Shown one piece after another: positions 35,001 through 42,833 of a stretch of 64,000 nt of DNA (positions are counted from its first letter, which is position 1; each line of letters begins with the position of its first letter). The notes beneath the pieces were generated by a model. It searched no databases. It saw only the letters and a program-made list of their open reading frames with translations, and was not told the origin of the DNA. A program made the position numbers and the translations under genes. The DNA comes from Aquatica leii (taxonomy: Eukaryota; Arthropoda; Insecta; Coleoptera; Lampyridae): NCBI GenBank assembly GCA_035610365.1, contig CM069432.1, positions 11,346,001 to 11,410,000 of the forward strand, given 5' to 3'.

Positions 35001-37149
35001 CTCGGAATTTCGAAACAACTTTTTTATCTTCATCCTGAGTTGGCTAACACTCTATCCCTGGATAATTGGAATCTCTTCGACAACATTAATTACCAGCACT
35101 CTGATACCACTCTACGACTAACCACTAAAGGTCATCTCAAAAAGTTTCAATTATTGGAATCTAAGAATCGTAAAATTTCATCCACTACTAACTCCTTAAA
35201 GACGGTTGTCAATTTTTCTAGTTTGGCCCTCACCTCAGAACAACAATCGGTGCTCTATAAGGGTTTGAATTTTGCGGTTGCTCCCAAAAGTATTCCTAAA
35301 GAACTCCTGTTGAGTCTTCTATAGGGCATTTGCCTCGCCACATCTCAGATCCCATTCGTATTAACACTGGCAAAATCCTTGAATCATCTAAAATTCCTAA
35401 ATCCAACATTTCTAAGTCGGAAGAGTCAGCTCTAAAAAGTCTTCGTAGGAACCCTGATATTATTATTTTTCCAGCCTACAAAGGCAACGCTACTGTAGTT
35501 TTAAAACAAATTGATTATGTTGCGAAAATCCATTCTATTTTGTCTGGGGAAACTTATGCTCTTCTAACTCACAACCCCACCTCAAGGATTGAACGTGAGG
35601 TCTGCTAAATTAATAAATCTTCCAATCTACCTCCTAATGCTAAACGTCGACATACTCCATCAGATTCTAAACCACCTCGTCTATACGGACTTCACAAAGT
35701 ACAGAAACAAGGTACTCCTTTTCGACCTATCGTCAGTACCATCCAATCTCCTTTCTACAAGCTAGTCAAGTTTTTGTCCAACACGGTCCTTCCAATCTTA
35801 ACGTTCGTGTGCTAGTCATGGATACTGTCAGGAAGACTAGCATCGAAACTTCAGGCTATAGAAATGTCAAGGGAGTAACGAAACTCGACAGAATCAGAAA
35901 TACCATTATCAGAGAAGAACTTCAAATACCACCATTACAGACGACAATTGAAGTAAAGCAACTTAAATGGTTTGGTCATCTAACAAGAATGAACGGAAAC
36001 AGACAAGTTTTGTACAACTTACTTCATAATCCATGTTCCACAACCATAATCTATCATTTTCAATCTGTAACCCTTAAACATTAATGGGGCACTACCAAAA
36101 TCGATTCTTTTTTCTTTTAACTCTTTTAACATACCATCTACGTCTCCATTACTTTTCTGATATCCCCAAGAAGCGATCACACTTTGATTAATCCTAAATA
36201 AGCTTTACATTATAATCTTATTCTTACATATTAACACTCAACCTACTCAAAATTAAAAAAATCTTGACAATTTTGGATCAGTAGTGCTTGAAACCGATTA
36301 AATGTGTTGTTCTTTCTGTCATCATCATTGTCAAGGTACTGTCGCAACGATATAGTAATATTATCTGTAATCTAAGTTATGTTTAAGCTTCATTATTGAT
36401 TTTAATTTAAAATACACTACCACAACTACAGATTTAAATATAGTTCCAGTCATATTTTTGCGTTTAAAGTATAGATTTTCAGTAATCGGCACTCTATATC
36501 CATCTATTCTGTTATAATACCCAACTTCTGTTACTATTAATTCTCCTCCATTTTTATAAGATGGATTGTATACATCTAATATGGTCCAATTGCCATTTTT
36601 ATGATAATCTACAGTGAAACTTACGTCTGCGTTTACTACTAATTCAACATCTTTGAATTTGTCAGTAACGTTGAAAAACGAACCAAATGCTAACCAATGA
36701 TATGTATTATAAAAATATTCTAGTTTTGCACACTAAAATAAAATAATTAGCGTTTTTTGAATACTTTGTAGTACTTTTTACTTTTTGTAGCAAAGTTTCA
36801 GTGCCGTTGCAGTCCGCATCTACAACGACAGCTAGATGACTTTGATTTCTGTGTAAAATTCCCTCTAATGGTATTTTGTGGTTTTCTAGATCGATTTCAT
36901 GCATTGACACTCTAATGTTGTCGTCATTCAGATACTTTACCAAAAGAAACTTTTCTAAAAAAAAGTTAAACTTGGTTATAAGCTCTATTTTTAAAGTCAC
37001 TAACCTTTTTTTGTTGAACAACTAAAGATAACACTGATGGAACAATGTTTGTATTCTAAAAAATTTAATATCAAATTATGATTCAATTTAGTTTTGGATA
37101 AATGAATAATTAGTGCAGTTAAAATAACAATATTTTTAAGAAAATACAT
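10686..37149 (-). CDS. Ir75: ionotropic chemoreceptor, IR75 family, nine exons
   Basis: Variant ionotropic glutamate receptors of the IR75 group are odorant, mainly acid, receptors in sensory neuron dendrites, working with co-receptors such as IR8a. Exons on the minus strand: 37149-37005, 36954-36782, 36732-36421, 36338-36247, 36193-36023, 30275-30037, 24229-24018, 23964-23690, 11019-10686. They total 1953 nt, giving 650 residues plus stop, the usual length for the group. Every intron is GT-AG and the phases agree at all eight junctions, with no internal stop. Order of parts: signal peptide, amino-terminal domain, ligand-binding lobe S1, first membrane segment (about 322-343), pore loop ending SIGELCQQG (about 370-378), second membrane segment (about 388-418), lobe S2, third membrane segment (about 581-606), basic tail. 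The exact IR75 paralogue is not determined. The exon 3 donor could lie 3 nt further downstream. Confidence 0.9.
12070..12310 (+). pseudogene. LINE reverse-transcriptase fragment with FADD box
   Basis: Shifted frames read NSTLHSLLFADDKVLF and then YDIEYMLRKLKEEFEK, which is the catalytic FADD box and following thumb of an RTE/BovB-like LINE. Stops interrupt it. It lies upstream of the N-terminal half of a similar LINE at 12600-13868, so the order is scrambled and these are probably two insertions. Located in intron 8 of the IR75 gene. Confidence 0.55.
12600..13868 (+). pseudogene. RTE-like LINE reverse transcriptase, 5' truncated and internally deleted
   Basis: Successive frames give EEYYHELYRSRYEKD, MKNNKAPGEDKVISESIKAG, LVLPFIDFYKAFDMIELKAI, SMGRRVTQGDTMSPKLF, then LHELRDVCSSVDAKMNFAKT and VNKYIYLGYEIKISRDNQT. 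These follow the fingers-palm-thumb order of arthropod endonuclease-reverse transcriptases of the RTE type. Several stops and frameshifts are present. The segment that should hold the FADD catalytic box is missing between PKLF and LHEL. The 3' end abuts a Gypsy relic at 13870. Confidence 0.75.
13872..14580 (-). pseudogene. Gypsy gag relic, same family as the 48.7-55.3 kb element
   Basis: Read on the minus strand it matches the gag at 54576-53386 in order: a start region near the ACGCGTTAC motif, a long coiled-coil part rich in Glu and Lys, then MNCHGEGSVTSEDLIMDH and a stretch matching FDGKVPWSTYYKQFEAA. Frames are broken by several indels. The C-terminal half of gag and all of pol are missing where it joins the LINE at 13868. 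Its LTR follows at 14800 and is split by the Ginger element. Confidence 0.8.
14839..15051 (+). repeat. Ginger left terminal inverted repeat
   Basis: It pairs with 17216-17428 at roughly nine bases in ten. It contains AAGCCGGCAAAACGCGAACC and a second, shorter copy of the same motif about 70 bp further in. These are candidate transposase-binding sites. Confidence 0.88.
15480..17087 (-). pseudogene. Ginger integrase-type transposase (broken; KRBA2-like)
   Basis: The likely start is the ATG at 17087 (MNVNRENITINN). An in-frame stop follows after about 22 codons. The zinc-binding H2C2 part has ECHRTTGHGGRDKML and CKECQLKKL. A frameshift near 16550 leads into the core: IDFQSAPDGNYKW (first Asp), HILQSDNGREF (second Asp), GRPRHPESQGSVERSNQD (Glu about 36 residues on). 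Another break near 16100-15840 precedes the C-terminal part LEIGSYVYLAVPKVDRGPFD, typical of KRBA2/SCAN3-like domesticated relatives. It excises and inserts DNA by DDE chemistry in functional relatives; this copy cannot make full-length protein. Confidence 0.82.
17216..17428 (-). repeat. Ginger right terminal inverted repeat
   Basis: Reverse complement of the left repeat, ending CTACGACA immediately before the TACA target duplication. The reading frame of the transposase starts about 130 bp inside it. Confidence 0.88.
18216..18330. repeat. 115-bp terminal hairpin
   Basis: GTATCAC at the left pairs with GTGATAC at the right, then AGTCCAGAAAGT with ACTTTTAGGAC, TATTTTGCGAGTAT with ATACTCGCAAAATA, and TGTAGGCC with GGCCTACA around the loop GAGGCGAAGCAGA. 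A few bases are unpaired. Confidence 0.85.
18524..18985 (+). pseudogene. tyrosine recombinase relic (N-terminal and C-terminal parts only)
   Basis: The N-terminal part reads MDIPPHIKEAAQNV, then after a frameshift NNLLPTKSSDRYWK, then WCTKNSAS. This is the LLPxKSxxRY start seen in Crypton-like recombinases of insect genomes. The text then jumps to TGHCICRNSVTALVSRGTNI, the degraded region of the conserved HxxR motif, and AVAEEYIENSLTPKI, followed by a Cys- and Asn-rich tail ending NCSNCTINFNLNK. The central catalytic half, including the first Arg and the Tyr context, is deleted or scrambled, so no activity is expected. The family link is from memory of motif patterns. Confidence 0.6.
19503..20560 (+). 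pseudogene. Gypsy gag-protease relic with an internal deletion
   Basis: It contains MNCHGEGSVTSEALIMHH and PPNFDGKVLWSTYYKQFEAA, which continues directly as KQALQQRGHKLR. In the intact gag (53.4-54.6 kb) these two parts are about 150 residues apart, each next to an FEAA motif. The deletion therefore joined the two FEAA repeats. The CCHC region is damaged (NCGEICPV). A protease C-terminal piece, MDVIKKYGFYLGMNNDVLKI, follows. Confidence 0.78.
20981..22128 (+). repeat. LTR-like sequence upstream of a tRNA-Lys primer site
   Basis: No coding signal. The last few hundred bases before 22129 carry AATAAATGC and end TATTACAC directly before an exact 18-nt tRNA-Lys(CUU) primer-binding site, so they are probably the 3' part of a 5' LTR. 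Another GGCGCC motif occurs at about 21075. The left LTR edge was not found. Confidence 0.45.
22129..22146 (+). other. primer-binding site, tRNA-Lys(CUU) type
   Basis: TGGCGCCCAACGTGGGGC is the exact complement of the tRNA-Lys(CUU) 3' end including CCA. It marks the start of the internal region of an LTR element on the plus strand. Confidence 0.85.
22275..22601 (+). pseudogene. gag-like N-terminus of the tRNA-Lys-primed LTR element
   Basis: The 108-codon frame contains SDELCHELFLRGVDASNENV and RRKLLRAKLSLEKF, like the L-x-x-EL-x-x-RG start of several Gypsy-group gags. It lies 130 bp after the primer site, where gag should begin. It ends early. Further open stretches to about 23280 (such as 22997-23200) may be more of a decayed gag but have no clear motif. 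Confidence 0.4.
23445..23470. repeat. (CA)n microsatellite
   Basis: Thirteen CA units, just upstream in plus coordinates of IR75 exon 8, in intron 8. Confidence 0.95.
23690..24229 (-). CDS. Ir75: IR75 exons 7-8: second membrane segment and S2
   Basis: Exon 7 (24229-24018) completes the split Gly and reads FSYIPVLPSGR, then the second membrane segment ILVITVLLFFFLIYQFYSAS, then RTINTLTDLLKSNLKVGCED. Exon 8 (23964-23690) follows a 53-bp intron and carries TTDPVAIQLYN, HVRKGLDKVKDGGFAFH and ICELTEVKLYATQTL, the conserved S2 half of IR75 ligand-binding domains. It ends with two bases of a Cys codon before GTAAGAG. Confidence 0.92.
24490..25080 (-). pseudogene. Penelope-like element fragment (N-terminal region)
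   Basis: Minus-strand frames 25079-24879 and 24841-24506 give KARKLDKPRKKKNQLLASLA, then FLRRCRDQHVTLTFVRI and KRIIYRAENALQTVCR. This resembles the pre-reverse-transcriptase region of Penelope-like elements, with the FLRRC motif. There is a frameshift near 24860. Reverse transcriptase is not present here. A minority alternative is another LINE N-terminus. Confidence 0.55.
25340..26560 (-). pseudogene. Tc1-like transposase relic
   Basis: The N-terminal helix-turn-helix part starts near 26548: MSSCTSRVITKTRGKIITLQ then CGFFIRVIAARMGLSV. The catalytic C-terminal part reads SRYESKHVQPNKR, ISDAGPG, TYLTILEDVMLSSV, RFIRDNSPIHAAAVVQEWF (second Asp in DNSPIH) and PPKSLDLNPIENL. Stops break it, and the middle is missing or displaced by a 418-bp foldback element at 25822-26239. 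Confidence 0.8.
25822..26239. repeat. 418-bp foldback element (near-perfect palindrome)
   Basis: The left end TTCAAGTTAGCAGTACAAAG mirrors the right end, whose reverse complement is TTCAAGTTAGCAATACAAAG. The match continues through TTAGCA(G/A)AATCAAATAAA. Inner arms also pair: GTTTAAAATGTGTGTAGAAT with ATTCTACACACATTTTAAAC, and CATTCTAAAAAGTGCTTTAA with the stretch ending TTTAGAATG. The centre is near 26030. There is no coding capacity. It interrupts the Tc1-like transposase. Confidence 0.85.
26561..27670. other. AT-rich DNA inside the Tc1-like element
   Basis: Open frames at 26654-27010 and 27236-27430 on the plus strand have no recognised motif. Part of 27530-27670 is probably the leader of the minus-strand LTR element that follows. 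Confidence 0.35.
27688..28718 (-). repeat. long LTR with primer-binding site, minus strand
   Basis: On the minus strand it would start TGTAACGAACCGTTACA at 28718 and end near CAAACA at 27688. Four bases later comes TGGCGCCCGAGAA (27683-27671), a tRNA-Lys-type primer site. AATAAATAAAG near 27835 could be the polyadenylation signal. A GC-rich hairpin array lies inside. No coding region follows, so this is a solo LTR plus a short leader. The start is tentative. Confidence 0.5.
28060..28268. repeat. tandem array of four hairpin units
   Basis: Four units each hold CGTAT(C/T)CGCAGGCCAAAG, then CCAAACACTACG, then an 8-base closing arm. The stem is CGTATCCG with CGGATACG in one class and CGTATTCG with CGAATACG in the other; the first unit has one mismatch. 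Units alternate between the two classes, giving a two-unit period of roughly 110 bp. Open frames across it are by-products of the repeat. Confidence 0.85.
28719..29867. other. AT-rich remainder of the Tc1-like element
   Basis: No recognised gene. A minus-strand stretch (29260-29168) reads RKKCFNLADLTQFIDDIE before a good GTATGC donor, but it matches no family I know and is not part of the IR75 reading frame. Confidence 0.35.
30037..30275 (-). CDS. Ir75: IR75 exon 6: first membrane segment and pore
   Basis: The acceptor TTTTACAG precedes ATCCGC; the A completes the Lys codon begun in exon 5. The exon encodes FLFRHPKNTASSYELYLRP, the first membrane segment SAVWIATIIALILILMIFKF, a linker, and the pore region WSFLVIYSIGELCQQ. 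It ends one base into a Gly codon before GTATCA. It is too short to stand out as an open frame and was found by translating across the gap. It lies between two transposon-filled introns. Confidence 0.9.
30360..31800 (-). pseudogene. BEL/Pao pol relic
   Basis: Minus-strand translation gives HFHLPGKIEMLIGADLFPHM, the end of a Pao-type protease region, then SNSLLLVKFWEIEEVPIAK and CNPDEEWCE, the linker before reverse transcriptase. Then comes NTYGDDVITSIATVEDALIL, the catalytic box with YVDD changed to YGDD. Many stops and frameshifts are present. It occupies the part of IR75 intron 5 next to exon 6. Confidence 0.7.
32033..32353 (+). pseudogene. LINE ORF1 N-terminal part
   Basis: The ATG at 32033 follows the leader. 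The product begins MVTGRNVYELSKTELDEFAS and is Ser/Thr- and Asn-rich, ending at a stop at 32351. The CCHC knuckles encoded downstream at about 32577-32740 are in shifted frames, so the intact ORF1 would have been roughly twice as long. Confidence 0.6.
33619..34350 (+). pseudogene. LINE reverse transcriptase, broken
   Basis: Open pieces cover KAPELDEITNTTLKHLPE, the QWKKAKIVMIPSPEN motif, RPISLLSGLSKVTQKLILTR and, in other frames, the SKAFDKVW and AGVPQGSILRPTVFNVY regions. Order and spacing fit the jockey group. Multiple stops show it is inactive. Confidence 0.75.
34556..35805 (+). mobile_element. Penelope-like element, 3' truncated
   Basis: It starts with a non-coding segment containing CCAACGTTTTGCCCACC, like the terminal repeats of Penelope-like elements. 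Reverse transcriptase pieces follow: LTSEQQSVLYKGLNFAVAPK, LKSLRRNPDIIIFPAYKGNA, NATVVLKQIDYVAKIHSIL, NPTSRIEREV, then PPRLYGLHKVQKQGTPFRPI and STIQSPFYKLVK. The palm core, the catalytic box and the GIY-YIG endonuclease are missing. The main frame has two breaks (35322 and 35606). Confidence 0.82.
35806..36004 (+). pseudogene. RTE-like LINE C-terminal fragment
   Basis: Reads VTKLDRIRNTIIREELQI and VKQLKWFGHLTRMNGNRQ, the characteristic C-terminus of RTE-type endonuclease-reverse transcriptases (DRIRN...QLxWxGHxxRM). It stops exactly where IR75 intron 5 sequence resumes, 20 bp from the exon 5 donor. Confidence 0.75.
36023..37149 (-). CDS. Ir75: IR75 exons 1-5: signal peptide, N-terminal domain, S1
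   Basis: Exon 1 (37149-37005) starts at the ATG of MYFLKNIVILTALIIHLS, a signal peptide, and runs into CSISVIFSC. Exon 2 has HLAVVVDADCNGTETLLQK. Exon 3 has YNTYHWLAFGSF, LDVYNPSYKNGGELIVTEVG and KRKNMTGTIFKSVV, which are hallmark stretches of the IR75 amino-terminal domain. Exon 4 is only 92 nt and ends QNCQDFFNF. Exon 5 carries the S1 stretch SWGYQKSNGDVDGML and IDFGSAPLMF, ending MIDYGCGTWIM before a strong GTAAGT donor. The four introns are 50, 49, 82 and 53 bp. The 3'-most boundary abuts a LINE fragment that begins 20 bp into intron 5. Confidence 0.88.
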
Positions 37150-37960
37150 TGTAACTAACAGTTAAGTAAAATTCTGAATGTTTTATACATATGTACTGGA
37201 CAAAATTGATGAAAAAATTGAGAGTTTAATTTTTAACAAATGTCAAATGCAATGCTTTTTCACAGCATTAAATATTCATAATTTTGTTAATGTATTTGAT
37301 ATCACTGTCTAAAGGTAATTGTGTATAAGTACCTATTAATAACAACAACATATTTTCTTTTATTACAAATTAGGCATCAGCTTATAAGTATACATAATCT
37401 ATTATATTATTTTCTTTGTCATAACAAAATTGGGTATACTTTTGAGTTAATTTGTTAAGTTGTTTTATTATTTGTTCGTATTAACTTAATCTACAATTTA
37501 TTTTACTTGATTATGTTTTTATTATTTTAATCCATAAGTAGGTACTATATAAGTTTTAATAAATTATACTAGGATATTACGTTCGAAACAAAAAAAAAAT
37601 ATATGACAAGTAGCTACAAAAAATAATTTAGATTTGTAGGTTGAGTGTGATTAACAAAACATACACATTTTTTAAAGATTGTTTCTTACAAAATTTACAA
37701 AAAAATGCATTCATATTCTCTCGGCTTTATCAAAAGATAGGTTTAATAAAGAAACCGGAAGTATCTGCCATTTTTAACAATTTTTTTTATATAATTTTGT
37801 ACGTATGTAAATTATTCCAATTATTTTTAGTTTGTTATAGAGATAACTCTTCCTAACAATTTATTCAAATGAAAAAAAATTGTAACATTAACAGATTATT
37901 ACATATTATATTTATAATTTAAAATAAATTTATAAATATAGTTTCGAATTCTGCTTGCGA
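37150..37960. other. 5' flank of the IR75 gene
   Basis: AT-rich, with no coding signal. It should contain the promoter and 5' untranslated region of the minus-strand IR75 gene. No TATA box or initiator could be assigned with confidence. Confidence 0.4.
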
Positions 37961-37964
37961 TGAT

Positions 37965-38255
37965 TTTGTCAAATGTTTAAACGGCAATTGCGTACTAATT
38001 AGGACAGCTAGAGGAGTGCACTTTTTTATAATAACAAGTGTAATTAAGTTTTGGATTTAAAACGCAGTTTTTATGTAAAAAAAATACTTTTATTTTTTTT
38101 TTATATACTTATACAAACATTGTTTGGTCGTTAATTAAAATAATAATTAAAAAAAACTCTATCACCAACGTGATTTCACGTACGCACACTTTTCAAGTTG
38201 TATATAAAATACGCGCCTTTTACTAGGCAACACGCATTCATTATACACAATTATT
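37965..38255 (-). repeat. possible 3' LTR of the BEL/Pao element
   Basis: On the minus strand a TGTTAATAATTGTG start lies at about 38255, with a TATA-like ATTTTATATACAA near 38205. Its far end (37968-38035) matches sequence at 43610-43675 beside the BEL gag (TTTTGTCAAATG.TTAAACG...ATTAGGACAG.TAGA.GAGT). This would suit the end of both LTRs, but the rest of the 5' copy aligns poorly. Confidence 0.4.
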
Positions 38256-38461
38256 AACAGCGGCCACCTTGAAATGACCTAGAGGCGTTTCAACTAAAGC
38301 TAATACAATTACATAAGTCACATAATACAAAAAAAATGATGAAACATACAAATGGCAACAAACAACAAAAAAAACTAAAGTATTACATTTAACTACAAAA
38401 TAAACAAGAATGCTTTCATTGAAAAACATTAAAATTATAAACTTTAAATGGTTTACAACTC

Positions 38462-39683
38462 TCAATTTGAATCATCTGGTAAAATACACACACGATGTAT
38501 TGATCGTTTAATTTCTCTTCCGTTACTTAATTTGATTGTTAAAAAACGGTTAACATTGTCATCTCCTTGATGAGTTTTCACGATACGACCCAATGGCCAT
38601 TGCAAAGGAGGTAGATTATCTTCTTGTATGATTACAACATGTCCAACTAGTGCAAGGTTAGGTAGATGTTGAAACCATTTTACACGACGTTGATATTCAG
38701 GCACAACCTCGCGCGACCATCTTGACCAAAAATGTTGTACTATTTGTTGCATTCGGTTAAACAGACGAATACGATTTGGTTGAATTTGATTAAACTCATG
38801 TTCTGGCAAAGCATTGAACGTACGTAGGATAAGAAAGTGTCCTGGGGTCAATGGACTTGGATCTTGGCTATCATTAGGTAACGTTGATAAAGGTCTGCTA
38901 TTTAAAACACGTTCAGTTTTTGTTAAAATTGTATAAAGGTCATCGTAATCAAGATGAGTGTTATTTAAAACTCTATATAAATGAAATTTAGTAGACTTCA
39001 CTGCTCTTTCCCAGAGACCTCCTTCATGTGGTGCTCTAGGTGTAATAAAATCCCATTTAATTTGTTTTTCACTTAACTTATCGATTATGGTACTTTGAAC
39101 ATGCTTATCTTTAAAAAATTGAAACAAATCTTTCAAATAGTTCTTTGCGCCCACAAAGGTTCTACCATTATCACTTAAAATACTTGACGGTATACCTCTC
39201 CTTGCGATAAATCTGTATAATACGTTTAGGAAAGACTCTGTAGATAAGTTACTAACTAGTTCTAGATGCAAGGCACGCGTAGAAAGACATATGAAAATAC
39301 AAATGTAGCTTTTTATTAATTTGGTTCCTCTGGTTTTGCGATCTTTTATTAAGATTAGACCGGCGTAGTCCAAACCTACGTTATAGAACGCTGGCATGTT
39401 TGGTAATACTCGGTTTGGAGGTAGATTTCCCATTAGAGGATGATTAAATTTAGGACTAGCTTTTATACAAGAAATACACTACTAGCTTTGAAGTATTCCT
39501 TCCATGTATTGGCCAAAATGCTTCTCTCACTATTGATAAAAGTTGTTGAAGACCACAATGAAGATTAGTTATGTGAAAATAATTGAAGATTAACCTAGTT
39601 AAAGCATGATTTTTGGGAAGAAGCAAAGGATACTTCTTGTCAAAATTAAAATTCGAACGTGCAAGCTGACCACCTACTCTCAT
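38462..39683 (-). pseudogene. BEL/Pao integrase
   Basis: The zinc-binding part (39683-39456) has HALTRLIFNYFHITNLHCG. After a frameshift the core has GLDYAGLILIKDRK (first Asp), SSILSDNGRTFVGAKNYL (second Asp) and PRAPHEGGLWERAVKSTK (Glu), then the C-terminal DUF5641-type part LRTFNALPEHEF, HFWSRWSREVVPEYQRR and the stop at 38462. The 323-codon core frame is intact. Confidence 0.92.
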
Positions 39684-41422
39684 CTACTGTCATCCAAAAA
39701 AGGATCTAATAGTCGAATAGAAGATGATTTTATTTGAATTCTCTTTTGCAAACATTGTAGCTCTTGAGCGAAAGCTTCTTGTTGACAGAGATGCACCAAC
39801 TTCTCTGTAGATTGTTTTAACTCTTGAACAGTAAGATGACTATTTTTTCGACTGCGTTTAGTAATTTTACAATTATTAATAAATCGAAGGAGGTATGCAA
39901 ATACTCTTTTTAATTTGGTTAAAGAAGAAAATCGCTCAAAAATGTTTAGGCAATTGGTTGTCTGACTGCAAAAACAAAGATTTGATTTCTTTGCCTCAGT
40001 AGTTTCGTTTACTTCACGTGGTGTTAATATTTCAAAATTGTTGTCAAACATGCTCAAAAAATGCGGACCATGAAACCAGAACTTATTATCACACAAGTCC
40101 TTTGGGTTGACTCCTCTAGAAATTAAATCACTCGGGTTGTGTTGAGAAGATACATGTCGCCAATCGCAAATGTTCGTTAACTCTTGGATAAGAGCTATGC
40201 GGTTAGCTACAAAGACCTTATATCTGTTAGGTGCAGAATTGATCCAATTAAGAGCAACCATGGAGTCCGTCCAATAAAACACTTTTTCGAAGAGATTATC
40301 AAAGTTTTTTAGAACATCATTTGATAACTCGGCAAGTAGAACAGCAGCACAAAGTTCCAAACGTGAAATGTTAACAGTGTGCAGTGGTGCCACACGGAAT
40401 TTAGAAGTTATAAGATTTCAGTATACTAGACCATTAGAAGTTACACATCTAACATACACACAAGCTCCATAAACTATGGAACTGGCATCACAAAAGCCGT
40501 GGAATTGCAAGCAACTGAAATTAGAAGGGATTAAATAACGTGATACGCTAATATCATTGATGCTTCTTAATTGACCTTTAAACTCATGCCATTCCTTAAG
40601 CATATCTTGAGGTAGCTCTTGATCCCACTCTATCTTTCGTTGCCAAAGAGACTGTAAAATTAATTTTCCTTTAACGATTATTGGAGCTAAAAAGCCCAGC
40701 GGATCGAATAATTTTGCTATACATGACAGAACGGCTCTTTTAGTATAATCCTGCTCATCAAAGTTTAGATGAAAATTGAAGAAAAATTTGTCCTCAACAG
40801 AGTTCCAATGTACACCTAAGGTTTTTGCATTTGCTCTTTCACATAAAGGAATTGTAATCAAATTATAATTTGTTACAGAATCACTTTCTTTGATTACCTC
40901 TGAACAATTCGAGAGGAATTTTCTGATTATAAAACATCCGCACTCTAGAATTTTGGTGACTTGCTTTTTGATAGACTCAAGTCGTTGTTTTGATTGACCA
41001 CTGTATAACAAATCATCCATGTAAAAATTTTTCTTGATGACATGTGCACCATCAGGGTATTGACTGGCAAATTTGTCAGCCAAGAAAACCAAACATCGGG
41101 TTGCGAGAAAACTTGCTGAAGCTGTACCGAAAGTGACTCGATTGATTTCAAAGATTTCCAATGGATCACAAGGACTCTCTCTCCAAAAAACCCTTTGAAG
41201 TTTTGTTTCGTTTTCACAAACTTTAATCATCCGATACATTTTAGCTATATCGCCAGTAAGTGCAAATTGAAATTGTCTAAATCTGATTAAAATGTCTACA
41301 AGCTTTTCTTGGACCGGAGGGCCAACAATCTGTGTATCATTAAGAGAAATATTATTATATGTCTTTAGGCTTCCATTAAAAACGACTCGGATCTTCGTAG
41401 TTAACGAATCTACTTTAAACAC
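39680..41422 (-). pseudogene. BEL/Pao reverse transcriptase and RNase H
   Basis: Reverse transcriptase: KIRVVFNGSLKTYNNISLND, ALTGDIAKMYRMIKV, then the catalytic NFYMDDLLYSGQS. Then come RAVLSCIAKLFDPLGFLAPI and LQFHGFCDASSIVYGACVYV (RNase H). A TGA in what is normally a Trp or Leu position at about 40418 interrupts before APLHTVNISRLELCAAVLLA, and YWTDSMVALNWI and WRHVSSQHNPSDLISRG follow. Apart from that stop the two parts share one frame. Confidence 0.9.
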
Positions 41423-41550
41423 ACAATGATGTGATAAAAAATAATTAGGTACAGAAAGTCTAGGAATGGGACCATCTAACGTTTCAAAATTACCGATAGA
41501 CTGGTTCGATCGAACTCATGTGACCAAAAGTGATATATTTCCTCATTTGC

Positions 41551-42807
41551 TCAACATATTCTCTTCGAAGATTCGGAATTAGTTTTGGGTTTAACATAAT
41601 CAATCTCCCATAATCTAACAAGCGATTGATTTAACTCTCTTAAACTCTCAGAGTCCTCAACAGTGGTATGATGAACAGTTACAAAAGAAGTATTTTTACT
41701 TAAAATTCTCTCGGGTAAGTTCCCTGAAATAAGCCAACCTAACATTGAATCTTGTATAACAGGCAAACCTCTGCCTAATGAAATTGGATTGGGCTTTATC
41801 AAACTAAAATACAAAGAAGCACAAAGCAGGATATCGATTTTTCCTGGAATATTGAATGAATCATCGGCCAAACTTACATGATACGGTATACTCAATAAAC
41901 TTATATCAAATGATACAAAAGGCAATTGATCAGTAATTTCACTTATAATCAAACAATGAGCAACAAATTAATATTTGCTCGTAAGTGATTGAATGGTGAT
42001 AGTAGCAATTTTTATTATTTGTGTAGTAGTACAACCGACTCCACTTACAGAAATGTTAATTGGTCTGGACTTTATATTTAGTTCCTTGCAGAGTTTTTCG
42101 GTTATGAAATTGCTTTGGCTGCCGCTATCTAATAAGACACGAACTTCGGAAATATATATACCGTTTTTCACCTTTACTTTTGCTGTAGATAACAATACAT
42201 TAGAATTAACAGCTAAATTACAAGTTGTAGACGAAGCACGTTGACTTCCAGACGGACCTTGTATTTCATCTCTGTCGATAGACGACTCGACTATAAGATT
42301 ATCTGAAGTTTGAGAATTGGTTTCGATAAGTTTGGAATCCGGACCAGACTTGTTTACTTTATGCGAGAAACAAATTGTAGTATGATGCCTTTTTTTGCAA
42401 ATTCTACAATTGGAAGAAGATTTGCAATTTTCTTTGTAATTATGACTAAGGCAGTTAAAACACAAGCGGAACTCTTTTACTTTGTTATACCTATCCTTAA
42501 CTGGTAACCTAGAAAAGGCATCACATTTATAAAGATAATGATTTCCTTTACACTGTGGACAATTAGCATTGCTCGTCGCAAAAAATGTTCCCACTGAGTC
42601 CTTTTTGAGAAATGGTATGTGATTTTGTTTTAATACGTTGGAGGGATAGTGAATTAAGTTTTTCTTTAAGCAAACACTTATATCATCGATTAGTCTACAC
42701 CTGTCACTCAGAAACTCTAAACTCTCACTGATATTAGGTATATCCTCTGGAAATTGTTTAGAAAACTCTACAATTGTTCGAGTATCACCCTTGGATTTTT
42801 CAATCAA
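41551..42807 (-). pseudogene. BEL/Pao gag C-terminus, zinc knuckles and protease
   Basis: CPQCKGNHYLYKCDAF and CFNCLSHNYKENC are the knuckle region. The aspartic protease has VRVLLDSGSQSNFITEKLC with the DSG catalytic triad (DUF1758). A single in-frame stop near 41968 is followed by FNIPGKIDILLCASLYFSLI and a GWLISGNLPE stretch. The next break is near 41540. Confidence 0.85.
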
Positions 42808-42833
42808 CGGTTTTTAAGTGTTTTGTGAATAAA

